Assembly (NCBI GenBank): GCA_031291055.1
Contig: JARLJU010000325.1
Location: 1-64,000, forward strand
Direction of reading: 5' to 3'
From: Rudaea sp.
GTDB taxonomy: Bacteria; Pseudomonadota; Gammaproteobacteria; Xanthomonadales; Rhodanobacteraceae
DNA: 64,000 bases
Made by a program: the position numbers and the translations under genes. Position 1 is the stretch's first letter. Each line of letters begins with the position of its first letter. The notes below the pieces were generated by a model. The model saw only the letters and a list, made by a program, of their open reading frames with translations, made no database searches and was not told the origin of the DNA. Below are positions 20,570 through 28,194 of this stretch, piece by piece.

Positions 20570-20796
20570 GTGGGTAGGCGCGACCGTGGGATAATCAGGG
20601 AGGAATCGGGAAATCGGGATTTTACAGCGAGTGACAGATTACTCCGTCGGGTATCGCAAGGGGCAACGACCGCTTTTGCAAGATCTACACGCCTCGGCGC
20701 ACCGCGGCGCACACCTTAACTTGCGCCCGGCAGATCAAGGGTTGTCGCCGCGTAAAACGCTGTAACCAGATGTAAAGCGCCCGTGGTCGCGGCAGA
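20570..20796. other. Divergent control region mdtA/regB
   Basis: 227 bp with no gene. On the mdtA side is an imperfect direct repeat of the GGAATCGG/GGAAATCGG type (20606-20625). On the regB side are GTAAAACGC and GTAAAGCGC, two similar 9-mers 24 bp apart, and the candidate RegA box listed separately. No consensus sigma70 promoter stands out. Confidence 0.5.
20777..20790 (+). promoter_or_regulatory. Candidate RegA/PrrA box upstream of regB
   Basis: GCGCC-CGTG-GTCGC fits the relaxed RegA-family pattern GCGNC-Nx-GNCGC, six bases before the regB ATG. In GC-rich DNA this pattern is not rare, so its weight comes from the position next to the regBA genes. It would suit autoregulation or control of the divergent mdt operon. 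Confidence 0.35.
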
Positions 20797-22128
20797 ATGG
20801 GCCATTGGCCACCACTGATTCCGACTTTGCCGAATCTCTCACCCACCCGGCGAACGTACCGCCACGGCCCGCAGGAACTGGCACGCATGCTGGCGTGGCT
20901 GCGCGTATGCGCGGTTATCGGCCAGGCGCTGACCGTCATCGTGGTCGCCCGGGTACTGGCATTTCCGATTCCGCAGCTGCGCTTGTTCGCGGGGATCGGC
21001 GTGCTCGCGCTGTTTGCCGCGCTGGTCCTGCTGCGCCTGCGCCGGCAATGGCCGGTGCGCGAAGCCGAAGTGGTCGCTCACCTGGCCGTCGACATCGCTG
21101 TACTTTGCTATCTTTTATACTTTACCGGCGGCGCGACCAACCCTTTCATCTCGCTCTACATCATGCCGATCGCGTTCGCCGCAATGGCCTTGTCCGCACC
21201 TTGCCTTGTCGCCGTCGTGCTGCTGGCTGGCAGCGCGTACGCCGTTTTGATGTTCGGCTACGTGCCATTGCCGGCAATCCATGCGCACGATGCGCAGTTC
21301 AGTCTGCATGTACTGGGCATGGGCATCAACTTCGCAATCAGTGCCCTGCTGCTGGGTTTCTTCATCCAGCGCCTGGCCGCAGAACTGCGCGCACGCGAAA
21401 CCTCGGCGCAAGGCCTGCGCGAGCGCGCGCTGCGCGACGCAGGCATCCTGGCGATCGCGACCCAGGCCGCTGGCGCCGCGCACGAATTGAATACGCCGCT
21501 GTCCACCATACGCACGCTGTTGACCGACTTGCGGCGCGAGCACGTCAACGACGTGCGGCTGGACGACGATCTCGCGCTGCTGGCAAATCAGGCCGATCGC
21601 TGTCGCGATATCCTGCGCGAGCTGGTCGATGTCGGTACGGCTCCGCTCAATGATGCGACGCAGACGCTGACACTGGCCGGGTTCGCGACCGACTGTGCCG
21701 ACCGCTTTCGCCTGCTGCGGCCGGACATCGATCTGGCCATGACCCTGGACGACGACCGCTGCGCGATCTCGCTGCTGCTGGCACCGGATTTGCGCCACGC
21801 CGTCATTGCCCTGCTCAACAATGCAGCCGATGCGTCAAGCACGAATAAGGGCTCACCCGTGGAATTTTCCGCAAGGCTCGACGGCGATGCCGTCGAATTC
21901 GCCGTGCGCGACCGTGGCTCCGGGCTCGCACCGGACGCACGTGCTGCTGCGGGCCTGCGGTTTTTCTCGGACAAGCGCGACGGCCTGGGCCTTGGTCTCG
22001 TGCTCGCCAATACGACGGCCGAACGCCTCAACGGCACTCTGAGCGTAGTCTCGCGCGCCGGCAGTGGCACTCTGACACGCTTGCGCGTGCCGCTGGACAG
22101 CATCGAAAATCGTCGCCATGCAAGCTAG
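20797..22128 (+). CDS. regB: Redox-sensing histidine kinase RegB/PrrB family
   Basis: A membrane sensor kinase, 443 aa, with six transmembrane helices and no periplasmic domain. The RegB quinone-site signature GGATNPF is at residues 111-117. The H-box AAHELNTPLSTI carries His229. The redox-active cysteine box ADRCRDIL follows with Cys269, exactly 40 residues after the histidine, as for H225/C265 of Rhodobacter RegB. The ATPase domain shows ALLNNAADAS, DRGSGL and GLGLGLVL. The frame overlaps regA by 11 bp. RegB enzymes phosphorylate RegA when respiration is limited. Confidence 0.9.
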   Translation: MGHWPPLIPTLPNLSPTRRTYRHGPQELARMLAWLRVCAVIGQALTVIVVARVLAFPIPQLRLFAGIGVLALFAALVLLRLRRQWPVREAEVVAHLAVDIAVLCYLLYFTGGATNPFISLYIMPIAFAAMALSAPCLVAVVLLAGSAYAVLMFGYVPLPAIHAHDAQFSLHVLGMGINFAISALLLGFFIQRLAAELRARETSAQGLRERALRDAGILAIATQAAGAAHELNTPLSTIRTLLTDLRREHVNDVRLDDDLALLANQADRCRDILRELVDVGTAPLNDATQTLTLAGFATDCADRFRLLRPDIDLAMTLDDDRCAISLLLAPDLRHAVIALLNNAADASSTNKGSPVEFSARLDGDAVEFAVRDRGSGLAPDARAAAGLRFFSDKRDGLGLGLVLANTTAERLNGTLSVVSRAGSGTLTRLRVPLDSIENRRHAS

Positions 22129-22678
22129 TACGACTCTGCGCAGCGTGCTGGTGATCGACGACGACCTCGTATTCGCCCGCGTGCTGGCCCGTGCACTGGA
22201 TGCACGCGGCTTCATCACCTGCGTGGCCCACGGTGCAGCTGCGGCGGTGGCCGCATGCCAGCGCACGCAACCAAGTTACGCCGTGCTCGACCTCAGACTC
22301 GGCGCGGACAACGGGCTCAAGCTCATTCCCGAGCTTAGGGAAATCGCGCCCCACATGCGCATCCTGTTGTTGACAGGCTATGCCTCGATCGCGACCGCCG
22401 TCGAGGCGATCAAGCGGGGCGCCGACGACTATCTGGCCAAACCAGTGGATGCCGACGCGGTCGTCGCGGCGTTGTTGAATTCACCGGACGCGGATGCGCA
22501 AAGCCCGGGATCGCCACCGGAGAAAGCACCATCGCTCAAGCGCCTGGAGTGGGAGCAAATCCAACGTGTCCTGAATTCATGCGGCGGCAATGTTTCGCTG
22601 GCTGCACAGAAGCTCGGGCTGCACCGGCGCACCCTGCAACGCAAGCTGGCCAAACGTCCGGTGCGCGAGTCGCCTTGA
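22118..22678 (+). CDS. regA: Response regulator RegA/PrrA/ActR family
   Basis: The cognate DNA-binding regulator of RegB, 186 aa. The receiver domain has the acidic pocket VIDDD, phospho-acceptor Asp58 (YAVLDLRLG), Thr in LLTGYAS and Lys in YLAKPVD. A proline-rich linker leads to a Fis-type helix-turn-helix ending CGGNVSLAAQKLGLHRRTL and KLAKRPV, which is diagnostic of the RegA family. It starts inside the 3' end of regB, implying coupled translation. A perfect RegA-like palindrome begins six bases after the stop codon. Confidence 0.92.
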   Translation: MQASTTLRSVLVIDDDLVFARVLARALDARGFITCVAHGAAAAVAACQRTQPSYAVLDLRLGADNGLKLIPELREIAPHMRILLLTGYASIATAVEAIKRGADDYLAKPVDADAVVAALLNSPDADAQSPGSPPEKAPSLKRLEWEQIQRVLNSCGGNVSLAAQKLGLHRRTLQRKLAKRPVRESP

Positions 22679-22683
22679 GCGCC

Positions 22684-22698
22684 GCGACAAAATGTCGC
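22684..22698. promoter_or_regulatory. Candidate RegA box, perfect palindrome
   Basis: GCGAC-AAAAT-GTCGC is a perfect 5+5 inverted repeat matching the RegA/PrrA half-sites GCGNC and GNCGC with a 5-bp AT-rich spacer. It lies between regA and the remnant of an outer-membrane protein gene, so it may once have controlled that gene or may now act on regA's 3' region. Confidence 0.45.
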
Positions 22699-22751
22699 AT
22701 TGCCGACCGGGATCCTTGTGCCGTCTCTCGTGCACACTCAGAAGAGGACGC

Positions 22752-23120
22752 ATGCGCGCACTGGCGCCGGACTGGGGTTGTTTCAGCCAGGCGATGCTGC
22801 AATTGCCGCTGCAGTCGCGCGACGATTTCAACCCCGGTGCCGGCTTCAATGCGAACCTCGGCCTGCGCTATACCGCCAGCGAAACCTTCGTGCCGCAACT
22901 GCACTCAATGCGCGCGTCGAGAAACGCTGGCAGGGACTCAATGCCGACATCGAAAACAGCGGCGCGACTCTCGTCTAACGGAGTCCCGGCATGACCTGGA
23001 AACTCAGCCGCAAGTTTTCCGCCTATGGCTTTTTTCCAGGTGCCTTTGTACCAGCGCGTGAACGGCCTGCAGATCGAAGCGACGCAGTTCGTCTCGGTCG
23101 GCGTCCACTATCACTTCTAG
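22752..23120 (+). pseudogene. Frameshifted C-terminus of an outer-membrane beta-barrel protein
   Basis: Joining three frames gives a continuous beta-barrel end. Segments are FSQAMLQLPLQSRDDFNPG and LGLRYTASETFVPQL, then NARVEKRWQGLNADIENSG, then MTWKLSRKFSAYGFF, then QVPLYQRVNGLQIEATQF ending VGVHYHF and a stop. The terminal aromatic Phe is typical of outer-membrane proteins. Single-base changes explain each break: a loss near 22902, an extra A at 22976-22978 that makes TAA, and a six-T run at 23030-23035. The N-terminal part of the gene is absent. The family is uncertain; it resembles outer-membrane proteins of the phenol-degradation MetA-like type. Confidence 0.65.
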
Positions 23121-23122
23121 GC

Positions 23123-23146
23123 CCCTCTTCCGTGTTCGGAAGGAGG
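23123..23146 (+). terminator. Hairpin after the barrel-protein remnant
   Basis: CCTCTTCCG-tgtt-CGGAAGGAGG forms a stem with one bulge directly after the TAG of the remnant gene. No T-run follows, so its activity is doubtful. Confidence 0.35.
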
Positions 23147-23179
23147 CTGAAGCCGAGGCCACTTCAAGCGCGCGCACCG

Positions 23180-23341
23180 CTATTTCTTTTTCTTCGCGCC
23201 CGCGGACGCAGGCTTGCCCTTCGCGGCCGGCGCGGCCTGATCCGGACGGTAGTCGCCGATGATGCCCTTCACCGGGCAAATGCTGAAAATCGGACATTTG
23301 CGGCAACCGACCGCGAGTGCAACGGGACACAGGACGACCAT
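23180..23341 (-). CDS. Cys-rich miniprotein, function unknown
   Basis: A 53-residue protein starting MVVLCPVALAVGCRKCPIF and continuing SICPVKGIIGDY, then an Ala/Pro/Lys tail ending in KKKK. Four cysteines in the spacing C-x7-C-x2-C-x5-C suggest a metal or iron-sulphur site. The start is chosen for the strong RBS GAGGGTGAGAAGG just upstream. An in-frame extension to 23548 (122 aa) adds five more cysteines, including CTCRDRLC and CKDCG, and cannot be excluded. The lysine tail suggests nucleic-acid contact. It lies between the barrel remnant and the sensor kinase gene. Confidence 0.6.
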   Translation of the reverse strand: MVVLCPVALAVGCRKCPIFSICPVKGIIGDYRPDQAAPAAKGKPASAGAKKKK

Positions 23342-23581
23342 CGCCTTCTCACCCTCTTCGTGGTCGCCATACTCTACTCTCATTGCATCGCGATCAGTGC
23401 CGAGAGAATGGCCCTGTTCCGCCCACGACTCCACGACGCACCGACGGACTTGCCGGGCGCCGCAATCCTTGCAAGTTGGCGGCCACAGCCGGCACAGCCG
23501 GTCGCGACAAGTGCAGCCCACCGGAACGGGCTTCGAGTCCGAATCCAACGTGTAGGTTCGATCCCCGGAAAATCTCGTTGC

Positions 23582-24874
23582 TCAAACCGGCGCCGCCTGC
23601 GGAAACCGTATCGTCGCCGTGGTGCCGACGCCGAGCCGGCTGTGCAGCTCGATGGGCCAGCCGAAACGATCGGACAGACGGCGCACCAGGGTCAGGCCGA
23701 CGCCGTGACCGCCGCGCGTGCTGCGGTTGCCGCGGAAGTATGGCTGGAATGCCTGCTTGAGCTCATCCGCGCTCATGCCGATGCCGCTGTCCTGCACGCT
23801 GACGAAGTCGGCGCCGACCACGATCTGCACCTTGCCCGCTTCGGTATACAGGCACGCGTTGCGGATCAGATTGCTCACCATTGCGGCAAACACCTTCGGC
23901 GGCGCATGCAGGGCGAATGCCGACTGCTCGTCGAGCGCCATCGTGACCTGCTTGCCTTCGAGCAGGGGCTGCGCGCGCTCGATCTCTTCGCGCACGGCAT
24001 CGTTGACGACGAAATCCTCTTCCGGCAGGCCGGTGTCGGATTCGCGCGCCAGAATCAGGAAGGCCTCGATCATCGCTTCCATGTCGCGCACGGAGCGCTT
24101 GATGCGCAGCACGGTGCGCTCGGCGAACGGTGGCAGTTCGTCTTCGAGCAGGACATCGGCGGCGATCTTGATCACGGTCAGCGGACTGCGCAGCTCGTGA
24201 CTGGCGTCGCGGGTGAAGTTGCGTTCGCGCTCGACGAATTCCTCGATGCGGCTGGCGAAGCTGTGCAGGGCGCCGGCCAGGGTTTCCACGTCGCCATCCG
24301 GATCGCTGGAAAGATTGCGCGGATCGATCGCGGCAAGATCCGGTCGCTTCGGGTCCCAGTCGCGCACCACCTTGGCCAGGATGATCACCGGCGACAGCGC
24401 ACGTCGCGAGGCGCGGTAGGTGAGCCAGGTCGTGATGTAGATGATCAGCAGCACGACGATCAGCGGCACGAAGCCGAACAGGAACGCCAAGCGCCCGACC
24501 TGCTCCTGGTTGAACACCAGATACAACCGCCCCGGCGGCCCGTCGGAGACCAGCACCAGCACGTTGCCGCCCGCATGCTGGATACGGTGATAGCCCGGTG
24601 CGAGTGCGCGCAGGGCTTCGGGTAGTTGCTTCTTGTCCGCGCCCGGCGCCAGCAGATAACCGGTCATGTTGTTGGTGTCGGGCACCGGGGCCTGCGCATC
24701 GTGCTCGACGCGCTGCCAGTAGTAGGTGGCCTCGCCACCGAGTGCGCGCTTTATCAATACGTCTTCCAGCACCGTGGCCGCGCCGTAGACGCCGAGAATC
24801 GTCGCCATGCTGATCGCGGCGACCTGGAGGACGTAAACCGCCCAGATCTTGCGGCGGATGCCGGTGCGGGGCAC
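23582..24874 (-). CDS. Two-component sensor histidine kinase
   Basis: 430 aa. It has an N-terminal helix (IWAVYVLQVAAISMATILGVYGA), a periplasmic domain of about 115 residues and a second helix (FLFGFVPLIVVLLIIYITTWL). A HAMP-like stretch leads to the H-box FTRDASHELRSPLTVIK. The ATPase domain shows NLIRNAC, VQDSGIGM and RGGHGVGLTLVRRL. The paired regulator gene lies 15 bp upstream in the same operon. The H-box resembles ColS-type kinases, but the signal cannot be told from sequence. Confidence 0.9.
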   Translation of the reverse strand: MPRTGIRRKIWAVYVLQVAAISMATILGVYGAATVLEDVLIKRALGGEATYYWQRVEHDAQAPVPDTNNMTGYLLAPGADKKQLPEALRALAPGYHRIQHAGGNVLVLVSDGPPGRLYLVFNQEQVGRLAFLFGFVPLIVVLLIIYITTWLTYRASRRALSPVIILAKVVRDWDPKRPDLAAIDPRNLSSDPDGDVETLAGALHSFASRIEEFVERERNFTRDASHELRSPLTVIKIAADVLLEDELPPFAERTVLRIKRSVRDMEAMIEAFLILARESDTGLPEEDFVVNDAVREEIERAQPLLEGKQVTMALDEQSAFALHAPPKVFAAMVSNLIRNACLYTEAGKVQIVVGADFVSVQDSGIGMSADELKQAFQPYFRGNRSTRGGHGVGLTLVRRLSDRFGWPIELHSRLGVGTTATIRFPQAAPV

Positions 24875-24889
24875 GCGCGGGCGCAGACG

Positions 24890-25639
24890 TCAGGCGGTCC
24901 TGCTGGCCGCGATCTCGGCGTCGAGATCGGCCAGCCGGTAGCCGGCGCTGTGGATCGTGTGCAGCAACGGCTTCTGGAAAGGCTTGTCGATAATTTTGCG
25001 CAAATTATACAAATGACTGCGCAGCGTATCCGAATCGGGCAACAGGTCGCCCCAGACTTCGCGTTCGATATCGCGCCGGCTGACCACCCGCGGCGATTCG
25101 CGCATGAGGATGCCGAGCAGCTTGAGCCCGATCGGCGATACCAGCAGTTCCTGGCCGGCGCGGGTCAGGCGCAGGGTCGCGGTGTCCAGCACCAGATCGC
25201 CGACACTGAGCAGTTCCGCGCTGACCTGGCGGCGGTCGCGCCGGATCAGCGCACGCACGCGCGCCTCGAGTTCGCGGATTTCGAAAGGCTTGACCAGGTA
25301 ATCGTCGGCGCCGGCATCCAGGCCGATCAGCTTGTCCTCGAGCGTGTCGCGCGCGGTGAGCATGAGCACCGGCGTGGATTTTTTCGCGTCGGCACGCAGT
25401 TTGCGGCACAGATCCAGGCCATCCATGCCTGGCAGCATCAGATCCAGCACGATCACGTCGTAGCTGTTGGCCACCGCCAGATGCAGCCCGGTCACGCCAT
25501 CGGCAGCGTAATCGATGCTGTAGCCGCGGCGTTCAAGAAATTCGCCGACCATTTCAGAAATGCCGCGATTGTCCTCGATCAGCAGGATCAAACCGGCCTG
25601 TTCCTCGCGCTGCTTCATGCCACGCTCCGTCGGATTCAC
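24890..25639 (-). CDS. OmpR-family response regulator
   Basis: 249 aa. Receiver domain with LIEDN, phospho-acceptor Asp in VIVLDLMLPGMDG, LTARDT and LVKPFEI. The winged-helix output domain contains SPIGLKLLGILMR, REVWGD and DSDTLRSHLYNLRKIIDKP. It is transcribed first, with the sensor kinase following after 15 bp. The start is the ATG at 25639 or 25618 (MKQREEQ). The SHLYNL segment is coded with rare AT-rich codons (CATTTGTATAATTTG). Confidence 0.92.
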   Translation of the reverse strand: MNPTERGMKQREEQAGLILLIEDNRGISEMVGEFLERRGYSIDYAADGVTGLHLAVANSYDVIVLDLMLPGMDGLDLCRKLRADAKKSTPVLMLTARDTLEDKLIGLDAGADDYLVKPFEIRELEARVRALIRRDRRQVSAELLSVGDLVLDTATLRLTRAGQELLVSPIGLKLLGILMRESPRVVSRRDIEREVWGDLLPDSDTLRSHLYNLRKIIDKPFQKPLLHTIHSAGYRLADLDAEIAASRTA

Positions 25640-25688
25640 ATTTGTGAAGGCTGCCCGACGGCAGGTGAGAGGCGCGTGAAGGGCACCT

Positions 25689-27248
25689 TCAGGATGGACT
25701 TATGCGCCGCAGGATGCGCAATCCCGGCCACGCCAGCGCGCCGACAAGCAGACCCGGCAGCCAGCCCGGCAGAGCCGGCACAGGAACCGGCGGCGGCGAC
25801 ACCACCGCGCTTTCATAGGCGCCGATGTCGGGACCTGCGCCGACCACGCGCGGAAATCCGGCGCCGCGCTGATCGGTCGCAAGATTCGCCACGTCGTTGC
25901 CCATATTGATCGCCGGGCTGCCTTGCGCGAGCGCGTGCGTGCGCGTCGGGCCGCCATTGTGCGCCAGCGGCAGCAGGTTCGGTTCGGCATGCAGGGTATC
26001 GCCGGGCAACGCGGCGGCGGCAGCGGCCGTCACGACGAGATTGTTCGCGCCGGAAATCGTCTGTGTCATTTGAACCGCGATATCGGCCGCCCCGCTGCCG
26101 GCGGCATTGTCGGCCACGATCGTGCTTTGCAACTCGAAACTCTGCGGTGTGCCGGCCACATAGATGCCGCCGCCCTTGAACGCACTGTTGTGCGCAATCG
26201 TGCTGTTGCTGACGCTCATCGCGTCAGACATCCGCACGAAGATCCCGCCGCCAGACTTGTTCTTCGCGATGTTTCCGGAAATCGTGCTGTTGGTGACGAA
26301 GAATCCGGCATGGCTGGCAATGCCGCCGCCGGTGCCGGACGAATAATTGCCGTCGATCGTGGAACGCAGCGCATAGCCGCCGTTGTCGGCAAAGATGCCG
26401 CCACCGGTATCGTAGCTGCCGAACGGATTGGCCGCGTCAAGGGTCGCACCGTTGCCGCTCACGCTGCTGTCGTACAAGGCCGCGGTGCCATGATAGGCGA
26501 AGGCGCCTCCACCGTAGGATGCCGTCAGCGTATTGAGGTTGGTGCCCCGCGCCACATTGCCGGATAGTGTACTTGTATATAGTGTTACGCCACGGGCGAT
26601 GATGCCGCCGCCGTAGGCACCTTCGCCGTTGGCCACACAGCCGCTTACCGTGCTGTGGTCGAGCGTAATGTAGCCATTGGATGCGATGCAGCCGCCGGCG
26701 GCCACCTTGTAGCCGCTGCGGACGTTCACCCCGTTGCGCACGGTCAATGCATTCAGACGCAATTCGTAGTAGCCGTAGTGCACGAAGACGCGATCGGCAC
26801 CTGCGCCGTCGATGGCCAGCGCGTTCTGGCCCGGGCCGCTGATGGTCAAGGTGTCGGCCATTACCGGGATTGCGCCCTGGGCAAGCGTGATGACGCTGCA
26901 GGTCAGCGCGCCAAGATCGATCGTGTCGCCCTCGCTCGCGGCAGCCACGACGTTGCGCAGCGTGCCGCTGCCGTTGTCGTCGGCGCAACTCGTCACCGCT
27001 GTGGTTGCCGCGGGGGCCCGGATCGCCGAAGCCGGTTTCACGCGCGCAGCCTTCAATGCAAGCATGAAGGCTGCGACGCCGCTGCCGTCGCCGGGAATCC
27101 ACGCCGGCGACATGGAAACGCCAAAACCGGCATTGCGCCCGGCCGCAGCAGCACCAGCCTGCGCCGTGCCGACGCACGCCAGCATCAACGCGGCCGCCAG
27201 CGGTATCAGGGAAAAATCAGACGCGGATCGCGCCACGCGTGAATTCAT
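25689..27248 (-). CDS. Secreted beta-helix protein with C-terminal sorting tail
   Basis: 519 aa from the ATG at 27248. Signal peptide (SLIPLAAALMLACVGTAQA), then a right-handed parallel beta-helix with many short SxVSGN/NSTISGN-type rungs. It ends with the choice-of-anchor Q motif TDQRGAGFPRV...DIGAYES. The last ~35 residues read VPVPALPGWLPGL, a hydrophobic helix and RILRRISPS. This has the layout of an IPTL-CTERM-like surface-sorting signal (Pro-rich motif, helix, basic end). A cell-surface polysaccharide-binding or lyase role is possible, but no catalytic residues are identifiable. Codons for TLYTSTLSG are unusually AT-rich. Confidence 0.8.
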   Translation of the reverse strand: MNSRVARSASDFSLIPLAAALMLACVGTAQAGAAAAGRNAGFGVSMSPAWIPGDGSGVAAFMLALKAARVKPASAIRAPAATTAVTSCADDNGSGTLRNVVAAASEGDTIDLGALTCSVITLAQGAIPVMADTLTISGPGQNALAIDGAGADRVFVHYGYYELRLNALTVRNGVNVRSGYKVAAGGCIASNGYITLDHSTVSGCVANGEGAYGGGIIARGVTLYTSTLSGNVARGTNLNTLTASYGGGAFAYHGTAALYDSSVSGNGATLDAANPFGSYDTGGGIFADNGGYALRSTIDGNYSSGTGGGIASHAGFFVTNSTISGNIAKNKSGGGIFVRMSDAMSVSNSTIAHNSAFKGGGIYVAGTPQSFELQSTIVADNAAGSGAADIAVQMTQTISGANNLVVTAAAAAALPGDTLHAEPNLLPLAHNGGPTRTHALAQGSPAINMGNDVANLATDQRGAGFPRVVGAGPDIGAYESAVVSPPPVPVPALPGWLPGLLVGALAWPGLRILRRISPS

Positions 27249-27401
27249 GAAAACATGCCCCGTGACCACCCCGGTCGGCGCGAATGTAGCACCCGTTGCG
27301 GCCGCAACGAAGCACCTGGACCCGGAAAGTGTGAACTGCCCGCTTGCGCCGCGTGTTGCGCCGCGACTATCGTAGCGCGGGAATCCCGGACGGTAGGCCA
27401 A

Positions 27402-27728
27402 ATGTCATTTGCCGAAAAACGCCGACATCCGCGTCTGGCGATCTATTCCGCAGCGTTCGCGGTGACCGACGGCCAGGGCTACCTGTCCGACGTCAAGGAT
27501 CTGTCGCAGGGCGGCGCCTGCATCGGTCGGCCCAAAAACTGGCCCGACAAGTTGCATGAAAACTGCCGCGTGTTCTTCATCTTCGACCAGGAAACCGTGA
27601 TCGGCATTGATGTGCGCATCGCACGATCGGGCACCGAGGATCTGGGTCTGGAATTCCTGCCCGGGCAGGACCAACGGGTCGAAAGCCTTTTGTACGAATC
27701 ACGTTTTCTGGATCGCGAAGCCTTGTAG
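27402..27728 (+). CDS. PilZ-domain protein
   Basis: 108 aa, a single PilZ domain that should bind cyclic di-GMP. The two binding motifs are visible: RRHPR (RxxxR) at residues 7-11 and DLSQGG (DxSxxG). The start is the ATG at 27402 (MSFAEKRRHPRL). An open frame upstream to 27255 has no RBS and reads low-complexity sequence. It is divergent from the beta-helix gene and 48 bp upstream of the DUF486 gene. The partner is unknown; with pil genes in the same window, a link to motility is tempting but unsupported. Confidence 0.88.
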   Translation: MSFAEKRRHPRLAIYSAAFAVTDGQGYLSDVKDLSQGGACIGRPKNWPDKLHENCRVFFIFDQETVIGIDVRIARSGTEDLGLEFLPGQDQRVESLLYESRFLDREAL

Positions 27729-27776
27729 GCTTTGGACAAACGCCGCTGCTACGCTTTGGGGCATTCTTGTCCCGGG

Positions 27777-28124
27777 ATGTCCGCAATGCTCGACTACGTC
27801 GCCCCCATCCTGCTGCTCATCGGTTCAAACGTGTTCATGACCTTTGCCTGGTACGGTCACCTGAAATTCACCGACCGGCCGCTGTGGATCGTGATCATCG
27901 TCAGTTGGGGCATCGCGTTTTTCGAGTACTGCCTGCAGGTACCGGGAAACCGCATCGGTTACCGGGTCTACAACCCGGCGCAACTGAAGACGATCCAGGA
28001 AATCATTACCCTGGGCGTGTTCGTGGTTTTCTCGGTAACCTATCTTGGCGCGACCGTCCGCTGGAACCACATCGTCGGCTTCGCCCTGATCGTCGCGGCG
28101 GCATTCTTCATCTTTCTGGATTAG
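27777..28124 (+). CDS. DUF486/DMT-like small membrane protein
   Basis: 115 aa with four predicted membrane helices. The segments FMTFAWYGHLKF, FEYCLQVPGNRIGY and TLGVFVVFSVTYLG match DUF486, a family related to small multidrug-resistance/DMT transporters with no proven substrate. Starts at 27777 (MSAMLDY) or 27786 are both possible. It is co-directional with the PilZ gene upstream. Confidence 0.87.
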   Translation: MSAMLDYVAPILLLIGSNVFMTFAWYGHLKFTDRPLWIVIIVSWGIAFFEYCLQVPGNRIGYRVYNPAQLKTIQEIITLGVFVVFSVTYLGATVRWNHIVGFALIVAAAFFIFLD

Positions 28125-28194
28125 CGTGAACGGGCTGACGGACTGGGCGCCGCGACGGGTGCAGAATAACGCCGTCCGGCAAATCGAGCTTGCC

